Shown piece by piece: positions 8,266 through 15,628 of a stretch of DNA of 64,000 nucleotides. The notes below the pieces were generated by a model. The model made no database searches and had not been told where the DNA came from. It saw only the letters and a list, made by a program, of their open reading frames with translations. Source of the stretch: Frigidibacter sp. ROC022 (GTDB taxonomy: Bacteria > Pseudomonadota > Alphaproteobacteria > Rhodobacterales > Rhodobacteraceae); NCBI RefSeq assembly GCF_024723735.1, contig NZ_JANQDU010000002.1, positions 573,001 through 637,000 on the forward strand, written 5' to 3'. A program made the position numbers and the translations under genes. The stretch's first letter is position 1. Every line of letters begins with the position of its first letter.

Positions 8266-8499
8266 TCAGGTCATCTCGCGCATGAACCTGGCGATCTTTC
8301 CGGCGATTCCACGCAGCGCACCATACTCTGCGGAGCGAAGTCCATGCCTGTAGTTCGGATGCGCGCTTCCAGGCTTTGCACCGCCCCTCGCACCATGCAT
8401 ACGGCATACAGACCAGCCGGCAACGGCGGGTGCGCGGCATCGTTCCTGCGTCGACTTAGCCGTCGCCGTGCAACGGGGAGCCTCATGAGCCCTTTGCAT
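8266..8499 (-). CDS. Small Cys/His protein of the HGGXPXG-like type
   Basis: A 77-residue basic protein with spaced Cys residues (RCTAT...RCRAP...VCRMHG) and a Gly-rich HGARGGAKPG segment followed by NYRHG. This matches small zinc-finger-like proteins often seen in prophages and islands of alphaproteobacteria; their role is unknown. It starts 4 bases after the stop of the upstream 204-residue gene, so the two are co-translated. It is the last gene of the element. Confidence 0.65.
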   Translation of the reverse strand: MQRAHEAPRCTATAKSTQERCRAPAVAGWSVCRMHGARGGAKPGSAHPNYRHGLRSAEYGALRGIAGKIARFMREMT

Positions 8500-8503
8500 G
8501 AGG

Positions 8504-9118
8504 TTACCGCCCTTTTTCACGTCCACCCCCCTCCGAATGCACGCTTCCCACGATCGCCTGCCCCCCGGCGTTGACGGTGACATGTTCGACCCTAACAACC
8601 TGCGAACTTCCGGAGCGGTACCGGCGAAGCTGTTCCATCTGCATCCCGAAGGTCCGCGCAAGGCGGTTCATGATCCGATCATAGGCTTCGCGCGCGGTCA
8701 CGTCGGGCGCGTCCCAGGCCTTTTTGGAAGCTTCCATCATACTGGCATGGGTCACGCCCATCTGCGTGACAAGCATGGCCTCGATGGCGTCCTTGGGCTC
8801 GAGTTCGGCGCCCATGGCGAGCACGAAGTCGCGAAACAATGCGCCCTTGAGTCCCAGGCCATTCAAGGTTGTCATCAAGAGACCAAGGGCCCCCACTTCA
8901 GTCTTCGTGTTGAAGATCTTCTTCAGGATATGGTTGTCGGGCGTCGCCTCGGCCAAATCTGTGGTGGGCAGGCCGTTCAGTGCCGTGGTAGGCCGCACAT
9001 CGCGATCACGATCCGGGTCGACATCTTTGAAGCTTCGATCCGGACTTTCTTTCGTGAGATCTTGGGTTTCAACATTCGCAAGAGGGACAATTTGGGGAGT
9101 GTCTCTTGTCTTGGACAT
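8504..9118 (-). CDS. Hypothetical element protein
   Basis: A 204-residue soluble protein with no recognised enzyme motif. The N-terminal third is charged and probably disordered (many Asp, Lys, Thr). The middle is helical and hydrophobic (GALGLLMTTLNGLGLKGALF). Near the C-terminus is VRVEHVTVNAGGQAIVG, a segment I associate with a widespread unknown family in alphaproteobacteria, often beside the small Cys/His protein found here. The ATG at 9118 has AAAGGA 8 bases upstream; an upstream TTG at 9148 lacks a ribosome site. Confidence 0.65.
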   Translation of the reverse strand: MSKTRDTPQIVPLANVETQDLTKESPDRSFKDVDPDRDRDVRPTTALNGLPTTDLAEATPDNHILKKIFNTKTEVGALGLLMTTLNGLGLKGALFRDFVLAMGAELEPKDAIEAMLVTQMGVTHASMMEASKKAWDAPDVTAREAYDRIMNRLARTFGMQMEQLRRYRSGSSQVVRVEHVTVNAGGQAIVGSVHSEGGGREKGR

Positions 9119-9189
9119 GGTCTCTATCCTTTCGCCGGGCTTGTTCAACTTCAGGAGGACGCCCGCATGGACGCGGGCTGCGGTGCCGT

Positions 9190-9738
9190 TTACTTAGCTT
9201 TGAAGTCTTGTTTCGCGCGGGCGTAGTTCCGGTTCAGTTGGGCCTCGAGACTACGGGCTTCTTCCTCCGTCATTACTGTCCTGGTATTGTCGATATGATG
9301 CTTAGAATATCTCTGCCGCTGCTCCTCGGTGATATACCCTCTCGAGGTGAGCTCTGCGGCCCCGCGGCCAAATATCCAGTAATCTCCAACGCTATCGCCT
9401 GCCCGAATGCGGGCGGCGTTGATCGCCAGTTCGTCGAATACGACCTCCTTCCTTGGCCCCGTCTGAAGTGCACCTTCTTCCCTTTGATTGGAGCACACCC
9501 CATACAACTCTCCCACGGTGGGCCACGCGCGCGTCTTCATTTGGCGAGAGCATATCTCGAGCGCCCGGCGCACCCAGGGCATGTAGCCTGCCTTGGGAGC
9601 CAATTCGATCAGGACCTTGAGGAGGGCGCTACCTTCCTCTTGGCGGGCTTTCTCATTCTGCCGCAAGTGAAATGGCGGCGTGTAGCGATCCAGAAACCCC
9701 TTGAGTTCGGCGCCGATTTCTCGCTTACGATTGATCAT
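9190..9738 (-). CDS. Hypothetical element protein
   Basis: A 182-residue charged, mostly helical protein. No family motif is recognised. Its ATG at 9738 overlaps the stop of the upstream replication-like gene (ATGA at 9738-9735), which both fixes the start and indicates translational coupling. By position it may work with that protein, for example as a loader or accessory factor, but nothing in the sequence proves this. Confidence 0.6.
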   Translation of the reverse strand: MINRKREIGAELKGFLDRYTPPFHLRQNEKARQEEGSALLKVLIELAPKAGYMPWVRRALEICSRQMKTRAWPTVGELYGVCSNQREEGALQTGPRKEVVFDELAINAARIRAGDSVGDYWIFGRGAAELTSRGYITEEQRQRYSKHHIDNTRTVMTEEEARSLEAQLNRNYARAKQDFKAK

Positions 9739-10469
9739 TGGAGGCACTCCTCTTCATCAGGCCTGTAGACCCACGAATGGCAGCTGATCCTGGTAAGCCG
9801 ATTTTCGATCCGAGCCACCGGATCGACCACGCCGGCCTTGTCTGCCGGATCGACCACTCCGGCCTTGTCTGCTTCAGTGAGAGCGGTGAGGATGGAGGCG
9901 TCGTCGTGCTTCTTGCGCCATTTGCCGATTAGGGCTCGCGCATGCGCCTCTTTGATCCCATGTTCGACAAGGAAGATAACACCCTGATCAAAGATCCTCT
10001 TGAGCATTGATCCATTGGTGGCGAGGCGAGCTGTCGCCTCTGTGGCGCCAGCCAAAGAATCTTCTTTATTTTTCTCTTCTTCTTTAGTGGGTCCGCGATC
10101 TGGACTATTTTGTTTCCTGCTTGGCTCTGTCTTGTGTCCAGAGCCCTGGAATTTGTCGTAGTTACATATAGTTACAAGCGACTTCCCTGTATCCGTTTGA
10201 TGGTCTATCAGTCGTCCGGCTTGCAGCTTCTTGAGAAACCCTTGCACGCGTTTGTGGGACTTCCATCCAAAATGGCTCTGAAGCTCGCGGATCGTGCAGA
10301 AGAATGACCCACGGGGCACCGGCATCAACTTGCCGCAGACCATGTGACGCGTATCTTTCCATGCAGCACGAGCCACCATCCAAATGAACGCTTCCCGCTC
10401 GGACATGGGGGCCGAAGTAAATGCGGACTCTTCAAAGATGTCTCGCGGAAGCGCGATCCATCCGTTCAT
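9735..10469 (-). CDS. Putative replication/helix-turn-helix protein of the element
   Basis: A 244-residue protein. The N-terminal half (about 1-110) resembles the winged-helix domain of phage and plasmid replication proteins: W-I-x-L-x-R-D start, SEREAFIWMVARAAW, then RGSFFCTIRELQSHFGW and a recognition-helix-like stretch KSHKRVQGFLKKL. A Lys/Glu-rich linker follows near 125-140. A 9-residue unit DKAGVVDPx is directly duplicated near 205-222. Both ends overlap neighbours by ATGA. It is probably a replication initiator or DnaD/DnaT-like adaptor, by resemblance only. Confidence 0.6.
   Translation of the reverse strand: MNGWIALPRDIFEESAFTSAPMSEREAFIWMVARAAWKDTRHMVCGKLMPVPRGSFFCTIRELQSHFGWKSHKRVQGFLKKLQAGRLIDHQTDTGKSLVTICNYDKFQGSGHKTEPSRKQNSPDRGPTKEEEKNKEDSLAGATEATARLATNGSMLKRIFDQGVIFLVEHGIKEAHARALIGKWRKKHDDASILTALTEADKAGVVDPADKAGVVDPVARIENRLTRISCHSWVYRPDEEECLQ
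9818..9871. repeat. 27-base tandem duplication inside the replication-like gene
   Basis: Two adjacent 27-base units (9818-9844 and 9845-9871) differ by one base (9831 versus 9858). The duplication keeps the frame and adds nine residues. The near identity suggests a recent slippage event. Confidence 0.9.
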
Positions 10470-10690
10470 TTCGACACCATTGCAGCATATGTGGGCGACA
10501 TCGCCTCGTGCAGAGGAGCGGTCGTCCGCTGTTTCGGCTCTGGAAGCGATCTGGACTTAGGGCAAACGTAGGAGACCGCCAGACTGAATGGACGCTGTCG
10601 AATGCTCTTGTAGAAGGTGAAGTTATACACCGGTTCAGGCCTTTCGAGCTTGAGCGCCGGGTGTCGCTGCGCTATCTTCGGCCTTGTCAC
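10466..10690 (-). CDS. Small hypothetical protein
   Basis: A 74-codon frame starting with GTG at 10690 and ending in an ATGA overlap with the replication-like gene (10469-10466). That overlap, and its place in a tightly packed same-strand series, is the main support. The protein is basic and has no recognised motif. No ribosome site is clear at the GTG, so the true start may differ. Confidence 0.45.
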   Translation of the reverse strand: MTRPKIAQRHPALKLERPEPVYNFTFYKSIRQRPFSLAVSYVCPKSRSLPEPKQRTTAPLHEAMSPTYAAMVSK

Positions 10691-10734
10691 ACGCCAAATG
10701 ATAATGCCGCCGCCCGGTCGATTGGGTGGCGGTT

Positions 10735-11004
10735 TTACTCTGTATCGTAGCGGTTCTTCTTGGCCGTCTCGATCACGGCGAGAATCTCAGACTTCGTCCA
10801 CCGGGAAAGCCCGCCCAACTTGATCGGCTTCGGGATGGTGCCGTCGGCAACGCGGCGCCAGAAGGTCGGCACCGAAATGGACAACAGGCCGGCCGCTTCT
10901 CGAACCTTGAGGAGGAGATCGGCTTGCTCTACAGCTTGGGAGTCATGGATTTTGTTGTGTGCGGACTGCATGGATGACCTCGATAATTGGTGCAACGAGG
11001 TCAC
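10735..11004 (-). CDS. AlpA-like helix-turn-helix regulator/excisionase
   Basis: An 89-residue protein whose residues from about 33 on fit the MerR-like helix-turn-helix of AlpA/excisionase proteins: LLKVREAAGLLSISVPTFWR, then GTIPKPIKLGGLSRW and a C-terminal helix. Members bind DNA near attachment sites or control integrase and excision genes of phages and islands. AGGAGGG lies 5 bases before the ATG at 11004; another ATG at 10971 is also preceded by GAGG. It probably controls integration, excision or the downstream genes. Confidence 0.8.
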   Translation of the reverse strand: MTSLHQLSRSSMQSAHNKIHDSQAVEQADLLLKVREAAGLLSISVPTFWRRVADGTIPKPIKLGGLSRWTKSEILAVIETAKKNRYDTE

Positions 11005-11060
11005 GTCATTTGAACCCTCCTGCGAAGAGGGGATTTTTTTTCCCCTCCCCCTTCCGGCGA

Positions 11061-11705
11061 TCAGCGTAAACCGATGGCGGTGTCCAGTTCAGCGGGGCTG
11101 AGGGTACGAAAACTCATGGTGTAGATTGGTGGAACCGAAGCGGGCACTCGCCATGGGTTCCATTTCACTTTCTCAGTCACCACATTTGCGTCAAAGAACT
11201 CTTCGAGCGCCCGGGCGAACCCGAGGTGCTCCATCACATTGGTATCGTCCAACCAGCTGGAATTGTCTTCTTCTTGGAACACCGTGATAGATGCCTGCAA
11301 ATGCGATGTATTGCGGAAATCAGAAAACCCTGCCCTGACTTCCCGTTCGAGAGTTTCGATACTGGATGTTCCGCTATGTTGAAACTGGTTCCACGCCACG
11401 AGTCGAATGGCTGCTCCTGTGCTCGGCGGCTTACCGGTTGCTTGAGCGATCCGCACTAATTCTATCATGACCTGTCCAGCATAAATGCGATGCCTGAAAT
11501 GTCCTGTGACTGCTCGAGCCAAAAGTTTCTCGAAGGGGTTTATTCCGGATGTACTCAGGTCCGAACGCAAGAGAGTCCGATAGGCCTGCAACACAACTTT
11601 TTCGTCGACTTTGTCCGGTTGGGCCATCCGTGCTAGCAGGTACAGGTCTGGTCGGTCGACCCAGTTTCCGTCTGCATTCTTGAGTGGCAGAAATCTGTGC
11701 GTCAC
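11061..11705 (-). CDS. Hypothetical element protein starting with GTG
   Basis: A 214-residue protein with no recognised motif. It is predicted soluble and mixed alpha/beta, with acidic patches such as FQEEDNSSWLDD. The start is set at the GTG at 11705, two bases after the integrase stop, because GGAGG lies six bases upstream within the integrase's last codons. It is therefore co-transcribed with the integrase. The function is unknown and appears element-specific. Confidence 0.55.
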   Translation of the reverse strand: MTHRFLPLKNADGNWVDRPDLYLLARMAQPDKVDEKVVLQAYRTLLRSDLSTSGINPFEKLLARAVTGHFRHRIYAGQVMIELVRIAQATGKPPSTGAAIRLVAWNQFQHSGTSSIETLEREVRAGFSDFRNTSHLQASITVFQEEDNSSWLDDTNVMEHLGFARALEEFFDANVVTEKVKWNPWRVPASVPPIYTMSFRTLSPAELDTAIGLR

Positions 11706-11707
11706 TT

Positions 11708-12895
11708 TCAGCCTCCAGAACGGTGTTGGGCGCCGGTGGATCCATCGCAATGTGCCCCCCAGCGTGCGAGCAGTGCACGCCTTTGGTCAAGAAAATCCGT
11801 ACGCCTGTACGCGCGCACCACGCCGCTGTCGGTCTTGTGCCCCAGGCAAGCTTCTGCGACCTCATGCGGGGCATCTGTCACCTCGGCAAGCCAGACGCGA
11901 AGGGTCGTGCGGAAGCCGTGTGGTCGGGCCTCCAGCCCGCGTCGCTCCATGAGGCGGGACATCGTGGCGTCTGAGATCACGCCCTTGCGCACGCTTGGAA
12001 ACAGATACCCATCCCGAGCATGCCGCCGCGCGGACTGGATCACAGCGAGGGCCTCGGTCGAGAGCGGCACCCGAAAGTCCTCCGTCGCTCCCTTGCGACC
12101 CTTGATGGCCTCGCCGGGAATGGTCCACACGTTGCCATCGATCTGGCCCTCGTGCAGAAACCGGAGCGGCCTCGATCGAACGCCGGTCAGGATAAGGAGG
12201 CGCAGGGCCAGATGCGTGATCGATCCCTCGTCCAGGCTTTGGTAGAAGTCCGGTACCTCCTGCCATGTCAGAGCAGGGATGTGCGTAGTTTCGTGCCGCT
12301 GCTTGCCGAGAAGCTCCCGGGCTTTCATTGGAGCCTGCATGTCCACGTCCAGACCAAGCGCAGCGGCGTGTTTGAAGACGATGCCGAGGCGGTTCATTGC
12401 CTTACGGGCCGTCTCGGCCTTGTCATGCCAGATCGGCGCGAGGCAACCCCGGATGTCCTTCTGGTCGATATCGGCCACCGGAATGCTACCCAGTTTCGGC
12501 AAGACGTGAAGTTCAAGCGGACTGAACCACCGTCCCGCAATTCCATCGCCCCTCAACTCGGCCTTGCGGCTCTCGAAGGCATCCAGCGCCACATCCTTCA
12601 GGAGATGCAGATTGCGGACCGCCGTCTGGCGCGCGCGTTGGCGTTCCCGGATAGGATCAAGGTTGTCTCGTACCTTTGCACGGGCGTCTTCGGCCTTGCG
12701 GCGGGCCTCGGCGAGGGAAACCGCCGGATACGCGCCCAGACCCATCTCCCGGCGTCGACCGTAGATCGTGATCCGCTGCACCCATTGTGCGCCGCCACCC
12801 TTCCGCTTGACCAACCACAATCCGCCGCCATCCGCGTATTTTCCAGGCGCCAGCGCCACCACAGCCTTCGCGCTTAGTCTGTGCATGGCCCTCAT
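11708..12895 (-). CDS. DUF4102-type site-specific tyrosine integrase
   Basis: A 395-residue P4-like integrase. The N-terminal arm-binding domain (about 1-90) has the family's YADGGGLWL, GLGAYPAVSLAEAR and RAKVRDNLDPI motifs. The catalytic domain keeps Arg in LTGVRSR, the HGFR (HxxR) box, His in CLGHK and the nucleophile Tyr in VRAYRR. All catalytic residues are present and no frameshift is seen, so it looks functional. AGGAAAGG precedes the ATG at 12895. Such enzymes insert islands next to their own gene, which places an attachment site between 12896 and about 13240. Confidence 0.92.
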   Translation of the reverse strand: MRAMHRLSAKAVVALAPGKYADGGGLWLVKRKGGGAQWVQRITIYGRRREMGLGAYPAVSLAEARRKAEDARAKVRDNLDPIRERQRARQTAVRNLHLLKDVALDAFESRKAELRGDGIAGRWFSPLELHVLPKLGSIPVADIDQKDIRGCLAPIWHDKAETARKAMNRLGIVFKHAAALGLDVDMQAPMKARELLGKQRHETTHIPALTWQEVPDFYQSLDEGSITHLALRLLILTGVRSRPLRFLHEGQIDGNVWTIPGEAIKGRKGATEDFRVPLSTEALAVIQSARRHARDGYLFPSVRKGVISDATMSRLMERRGLEARPHGFRTTLRVWLAEVTDAPHEVAEACLGHKTDSGVVRAYRRTDFLDQRRALLARWGAHCDGSTGAQHRSGG

Positions 12896-12959
12896 TGCCT
12901 GTCCACCTTTCCTTGCCGAAATTCAATCCACCCCTCTATCCACCTCTATATATGGGATA

Positions 12960-12979
12960 GATATCAATCTGTTGATATC
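12960..12979. repeat. Palindrome upstream of the integrase
   Basis: GATATCAA (12960-12967) and TTGATATC (12972-12979) are perfect arms around TCTG, 65 bases before the integrase start. The placement suits an operator for the AlpA-like protein or an integrase/excisionase binding site. Confidence 0.45.
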
Positions 12980-13190
12980 GGCTGATCCTCATTGAGGCAA
13001 CAAAAACGATAGCTTGGGTGTTGGTCTGCTTTTAGATGACATGCATTGAAACTCATATGTAGCGTAGTACAATGCACTTCAGCGGCACCACTTTCCCCTC
13101 CAGAGATATCCTAAGACATCCAGAAAGCCCTGTGTTATAAGGGTTTCAGCGATGCCGGGTTGTCCGATGCTGTGCAGCCTGATCCGGTAC

Positions 13191-13213
13191 GATACCCCCA
13201 GATTGGGGGTGTC
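13191..13213. repeat. Inverted repeat, possible integrase arm site
   Basis: GATACCCCC (13191-13199) and GGGGGTGTC (13205-13213) form an inverted repeat with one mismatch around AGATT. C5/G5-containing repeats of this kind are seen near DUF4102 integrases as arm-type sites. The location, about 300 bases upstream of the integrase gene, is compatible with that, but not proven. Confidence 0.3.
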
Positions 13214-13254
13214 TTCGGAGAGACTGAATCGCGATGCCCCCGGATGCCCTCTAG

Positions 13255-13422
13255 GTGTGAACTCTCAGTAGGTTGTTCACCCGGATCGGGGGTAGGCTGC
13301 AATCGCCAAACCACAGCCGAGGACCCCGAAGGATGAACAACCCGCATCAAGGTGCCCGTCTTACCGTCCATAGTCGAGAGCTGATCGTTGCCCGGCGCGC
13401 CGAAGGTCGTCCGGTGGCGGAC
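13255..13422 (+). pseudogene. 5' remnant of an IS481-family transposase gene
   Basis: From the ATG at 13333 about 30 codons match the N-terminus of IS481-type transposases: MNNPHQGARLT, then SRELIVARRAEGRPVAD. The likeness then ends, before the helix-turn-helix is complete, and the frame stops at 13461. The 78 bases before the ATG, with GTGAAC/GTTCAC repeats, could be the insertion sequence's left end. No DDE domain remains. It abuts the ferredoxin gene on the other strand. Confidence 0.55.
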
Positions 13423-13461
13423 CGTCCGGCCGACGTCGCTTCGGAGGGGCCGGCCCGGTGA

Positions 13462-13782
13462 TCAACCCTGCTCCCTGGGGACCCGCAGGACCAGACCGTC
13501 CAGCGAGTCGCTGACCGTCAACTGGCACGACAGGCGCGAGTTCGGTGCCGGTTCCCAGGCGAATTCCAGCATGTCCGCTTCCATCGGGCCGGCCTCCCCG
13601 ACCACTTCGGCGAATTCCGGCTCGACATAGACATGGCAGGTGGCGCAGGAGCAGGCGCCGCCGCATTCGGCTTCGATGCCGGGGACACCGGCGCGGACGG
13701 CGGACTCCATGACGCTCGCGCCGTTCTCGGCGTCGACCTCGAAGCGGCGTTCGTCGCTGGTGATGAAGGTGATACGGGCCAT
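13462..13782 (-). CDS. [2Fe-2S] ferredoxin, adrenodoxin/putidaredoxin type
   Basis: A 106-residue electron carrier. Cluster ligands are Cys40, Cys46, Cys49 and Cys86 (C-x5-C-x2-C-x36-C), with an extra Cys44 inside the loop. The acidic stretch after the third ligand (EPEFAEVVGEAGPMEADML) is typical of ferredoxins that serve P450s or Rieske oxygenases. The start is the ATG at 13782; a longer frame to 13881 has no family likeness. It lies 113 bases after the TetR gene and may be the last gene of that operon. No partner oxygenase or reductase is in the window. Confidence 0.9.
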   Translation of the reverse strand: MARITFITSDERRFEVDAENGASVMESAVRAGVPGIEAECGGACSCATCHVYVEPEFAEVVGEAGPMEADMLEFAWEPAPNSRLSCQLTVSDSLDGLVLRVPREQG

Positions 13783-13895
13783 TCGGGGACCTTTCGGTTT
13801 CAGTGTCATTGAGTCGGCAGCGGGGCACGGCCGCAGGGAGGGCCTGCCTCGGCGCGATTTCCGGGGCCGGGTTCGGCGCAATTCTGGGAAAGGGC

Positions 13896-14555
13896 CTATT
13901 TCAGTCCGCAGGCCCGGAGAAACAGCGTGACGACTTCTTCCTCGACATGATCCATGTCGAATTCCTCATTCTCGCCAATCTGCATGAAGCTTTTGATCTG
14001 AACTTCGAAATCGGCGTAATGCTGCGTCACCGCCCAGATATGCATCTGGAACAACAGGGGATCGACGGGCCGGATCAATTCCTGATCCACCCAGGAGCGA
14101 ATCAGCGCGACGGCTTCCTGCGTCGAGGCCTGGTATTGCGCCAGGTGCCGGGAAAGAAATGGCGCGCCATTGGTTATTTCGGCGGTAAACAGCCGCGATG
14201 CCTTCGGGTTTCTTTTTCCATATTCCAGCTTTTTGTGAATATAGGCGCGAATGATCTGCTCGGGCGTATCCCCGGCGGAGGAGCTGATGAATATCTCTTT
14301 CCATTCGTCCAGAATGTAGACGAGAATATCCTCGTACAGCTCCTCCTTGCTGGAGATGTAATAGTGAAGTTGCGGCTTGGTTAGGCCGGCGCGCTGCGCG
14401 ATGGCTTGCGTCGAGGCGCCGACCAGACCCTTGCTGGCAAACTCGTCAATCGCGGCATCCCGGATGGCTGCGAGGATGCGCCGACGGCGTTCGAGCACCT
14501 TGCCGCGCGCCGTCGATTTGCCATCGTTCCGGATGTCTGCCTTGTCAGAACTCAT
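13896..14555 (-). CDS. RutR-like TetR/AcrR family transcriptional regulator
   Basis: A 219-residue TetR-family protein. The N-terminal helix-turn-helix (about 25-75) has FASKGLVGASTQAIAQRAGLTKPQLHYY. The C-terminal domain resembles RutR: YIHKKLEYGKRNPKASRLF, IRSWVDQELIRPVDPLLFQMHIWAVTQHYADF. RutR senses uracil/thymine in enterobacteria and controls pyrimidine degradation. Its position downstream of an importer, a cytosine-deaminase-like enzyme and a creatininase relative suggests it senses a pyrimidine-like or cyclic amide substrate. A RutR-like palindrome lies at 20958-20973 in the operon's promoter. Confidence 0.85.
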   Translation of the reverse strand: MSSDKADIRNDGKSTARGKVLERRRRILAAIRDAAIDEFASKGLVGASTQAIAQRAGLTKPQLHYYISSKEELYEDILVYILDEWKEIFISSSAGDTPEQIIRAYIHKKLEYGKRNPKASRLFTAEITNGAPFLSRHLAQYQASTQEAVALIRSWVDQELIRPVDPLLFQMHIWAVTQHYADFEVQIKSFMQIGENEEFDMDHVEEEVVTLFLRACGLK

Positions 14556-14601
14556 AGATCGTTCGTTGACGGCCAGCGCCGCCCCTCACTTGTTCGCGGG
14601 T

Positions 14602-15612
14602 TTACGGGTTATAGGTCTTTTTGACGTCGAGACCTACGCCTTTGTTGACGAAGGCATCGGTGGCGACTTTCGACAGGTCCAGGCTGTCGTCTTCCACCAC
14701 ACCCGAATCGACGGCCAGCTTGTAGAATTCCTTGACCCGATCCATCGAAATCGCGCCAATTCCCTTTTCCAAGGTATCGCCGCTATCGACCAATCCCAAT
14801 TCCTTGATCTTGGCCCGCTCATTATCCAGCGTTTCCCTGGACATGTCCGGATTGTCCTTCAGGATAATCTCATAGGCCTTGCTGTGATCGCCATAGAGGA
14901 AATTGTTCCAGCCGATGATCGTGGCATCCACGAAGCGCTGAACCAGCTCGGGGTCGTTTTCCACCATTTCCTGCCGGGCCTCGATGGTATTGGCATAGGT
15001 CGAGTAACCGTGGTCGGCCAGGAGGAAGGTATCGACGGCAACGCCTTCCTTTTCGGCATAGAGCGGCTCGGCCGTGGCATAGGCCTGCTGCACCATTTTC
15101 TCGTCGTTCAGGAACTGGGCCATGTTATAGCCATAGGGGCGCACCTGCTCGTCCCGGAAACCGAATTCGTTGACCAGCCAGGGCCAGAAACTGTATTGCG
15201 CGTCCTTGGCGATCAGCACCGACGGCGCCTTGGTCAGATCCTCGAATGTCTTGTAGACGCCCTTGTGCGCGATAAGCGCCTGCGGGTCCTTCTGATAGAA
15301 GGCGGCAACGACGATCGTGGGAATGTCGTTGGCGACATTGTGGAACGACAGCAGCAGGTTCCCGGTCAGCAGGAAGTCGAGCCGTCCGGCGGCCAGCATC
15401 GGCCGGTTGTTGACCTGCGGGCCGCCCATCTCGATCGTGACGTCGAGCCCGTATTTCTCGTAGGTGCCATCGGCCAGGGCCTGGTAGAAGCCGCCATGAC
15501 CCGCCTGGGCAAGCCAGTTGGTTCCGACGACGATCTTGTCCAGCGCATAGCTGCACTGGGCCGACAAGGCGAGTGAAAGGCCGGCGATTGCCGCCTTGAG
15601 CGCGTTCTTCAT
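14602..15612 (-). CDS. ABC transporter substrate-binding protein, NMT1/THI5-like
   Basis: A 336-residue periplasmic binding protein. Residues 1-23 form a signal peptide (basic start, hydrophobic core, cleavage near SYA-LDK). The mature part has the NMT1/SsuA/TauA fold signature GTNWLAQAGHGGFYQALADG, GLDVTIEMGG and the LLAADH/VQRFVDATIIGW segments. Members bind thiamine precursors, riboflavin, pyrimidines or sulfonates. It serves the permease and ATPase encoded upstream at 18267-19894; the FAD oxidase and amidohydrolase genes lie between. The ligand cannot be read from sequence. Confidence 0.85.
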   Translation of the reverse strand: MKNALKAAIAGLSLALSAQCSYALDKIVVGTNWLAQAGHGGFYQALADGTYEKYGLDVTIEMGGPQVNNRPMLAAGRLDFLLTGNLLLSFHNVANDIPTIVVAAFYQKDPQALIAHKGVYKTFEDLTKAPSVLIAKDAQYSFWPWLVNEFGFRDEQVRPYGYNMAQFLNDEKMVQQAYATAEPLYAEKEGVAVDTFLLADHGYSTYANTIEARQEMVENDPELVQRFVDATIIGWNNFLYGDHSKAYEIILKDNPDMSRETLDNERAKIKELGLVDSGDTLEKGIGAISMDRVKEFYKLAVDSGVVEDDSLDLSKVATDAFVNKGVGLDVKKTYNP

Positions 15613-15628
15613 GAGTGAAGTCCTCCCG

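Larger units (their letters stand above)
8166..13240 (-). mobile_element. Small integrative element with DUF4102-type tyrosine integrase
   Basis: The minus-strand genes run from the integrase (12895) down to 8266 in one direction, several joined by ATGA overlaps. The content is an integrase, an unknown protein, an AlpA-like regulator, a small protein, a putative replication protein and three unknown proteins. Base composition is visibly lower in GC than the flanks (for example around 10060-10140), which fits recent transfer. No capsid, portal, terminase, relaxase or cargo gene is seen. The ends are not fixed: I found no clear direct repeat, so the limits are approximate. Confidence 0.65.

Noticed and set aside
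7824-8285. The whole open frame around the istA remnant as a functional small protein
   Set aside because: Only the middle matches IstA; the ends are unrelated read-through sequence and the catalytic domain is missing.
9818-9871. Tandem repeat considered as a CRISPR-like array
   Set aside because: Only two adjacent copies without spacers, inside a coding frame; no cas genes nearby.
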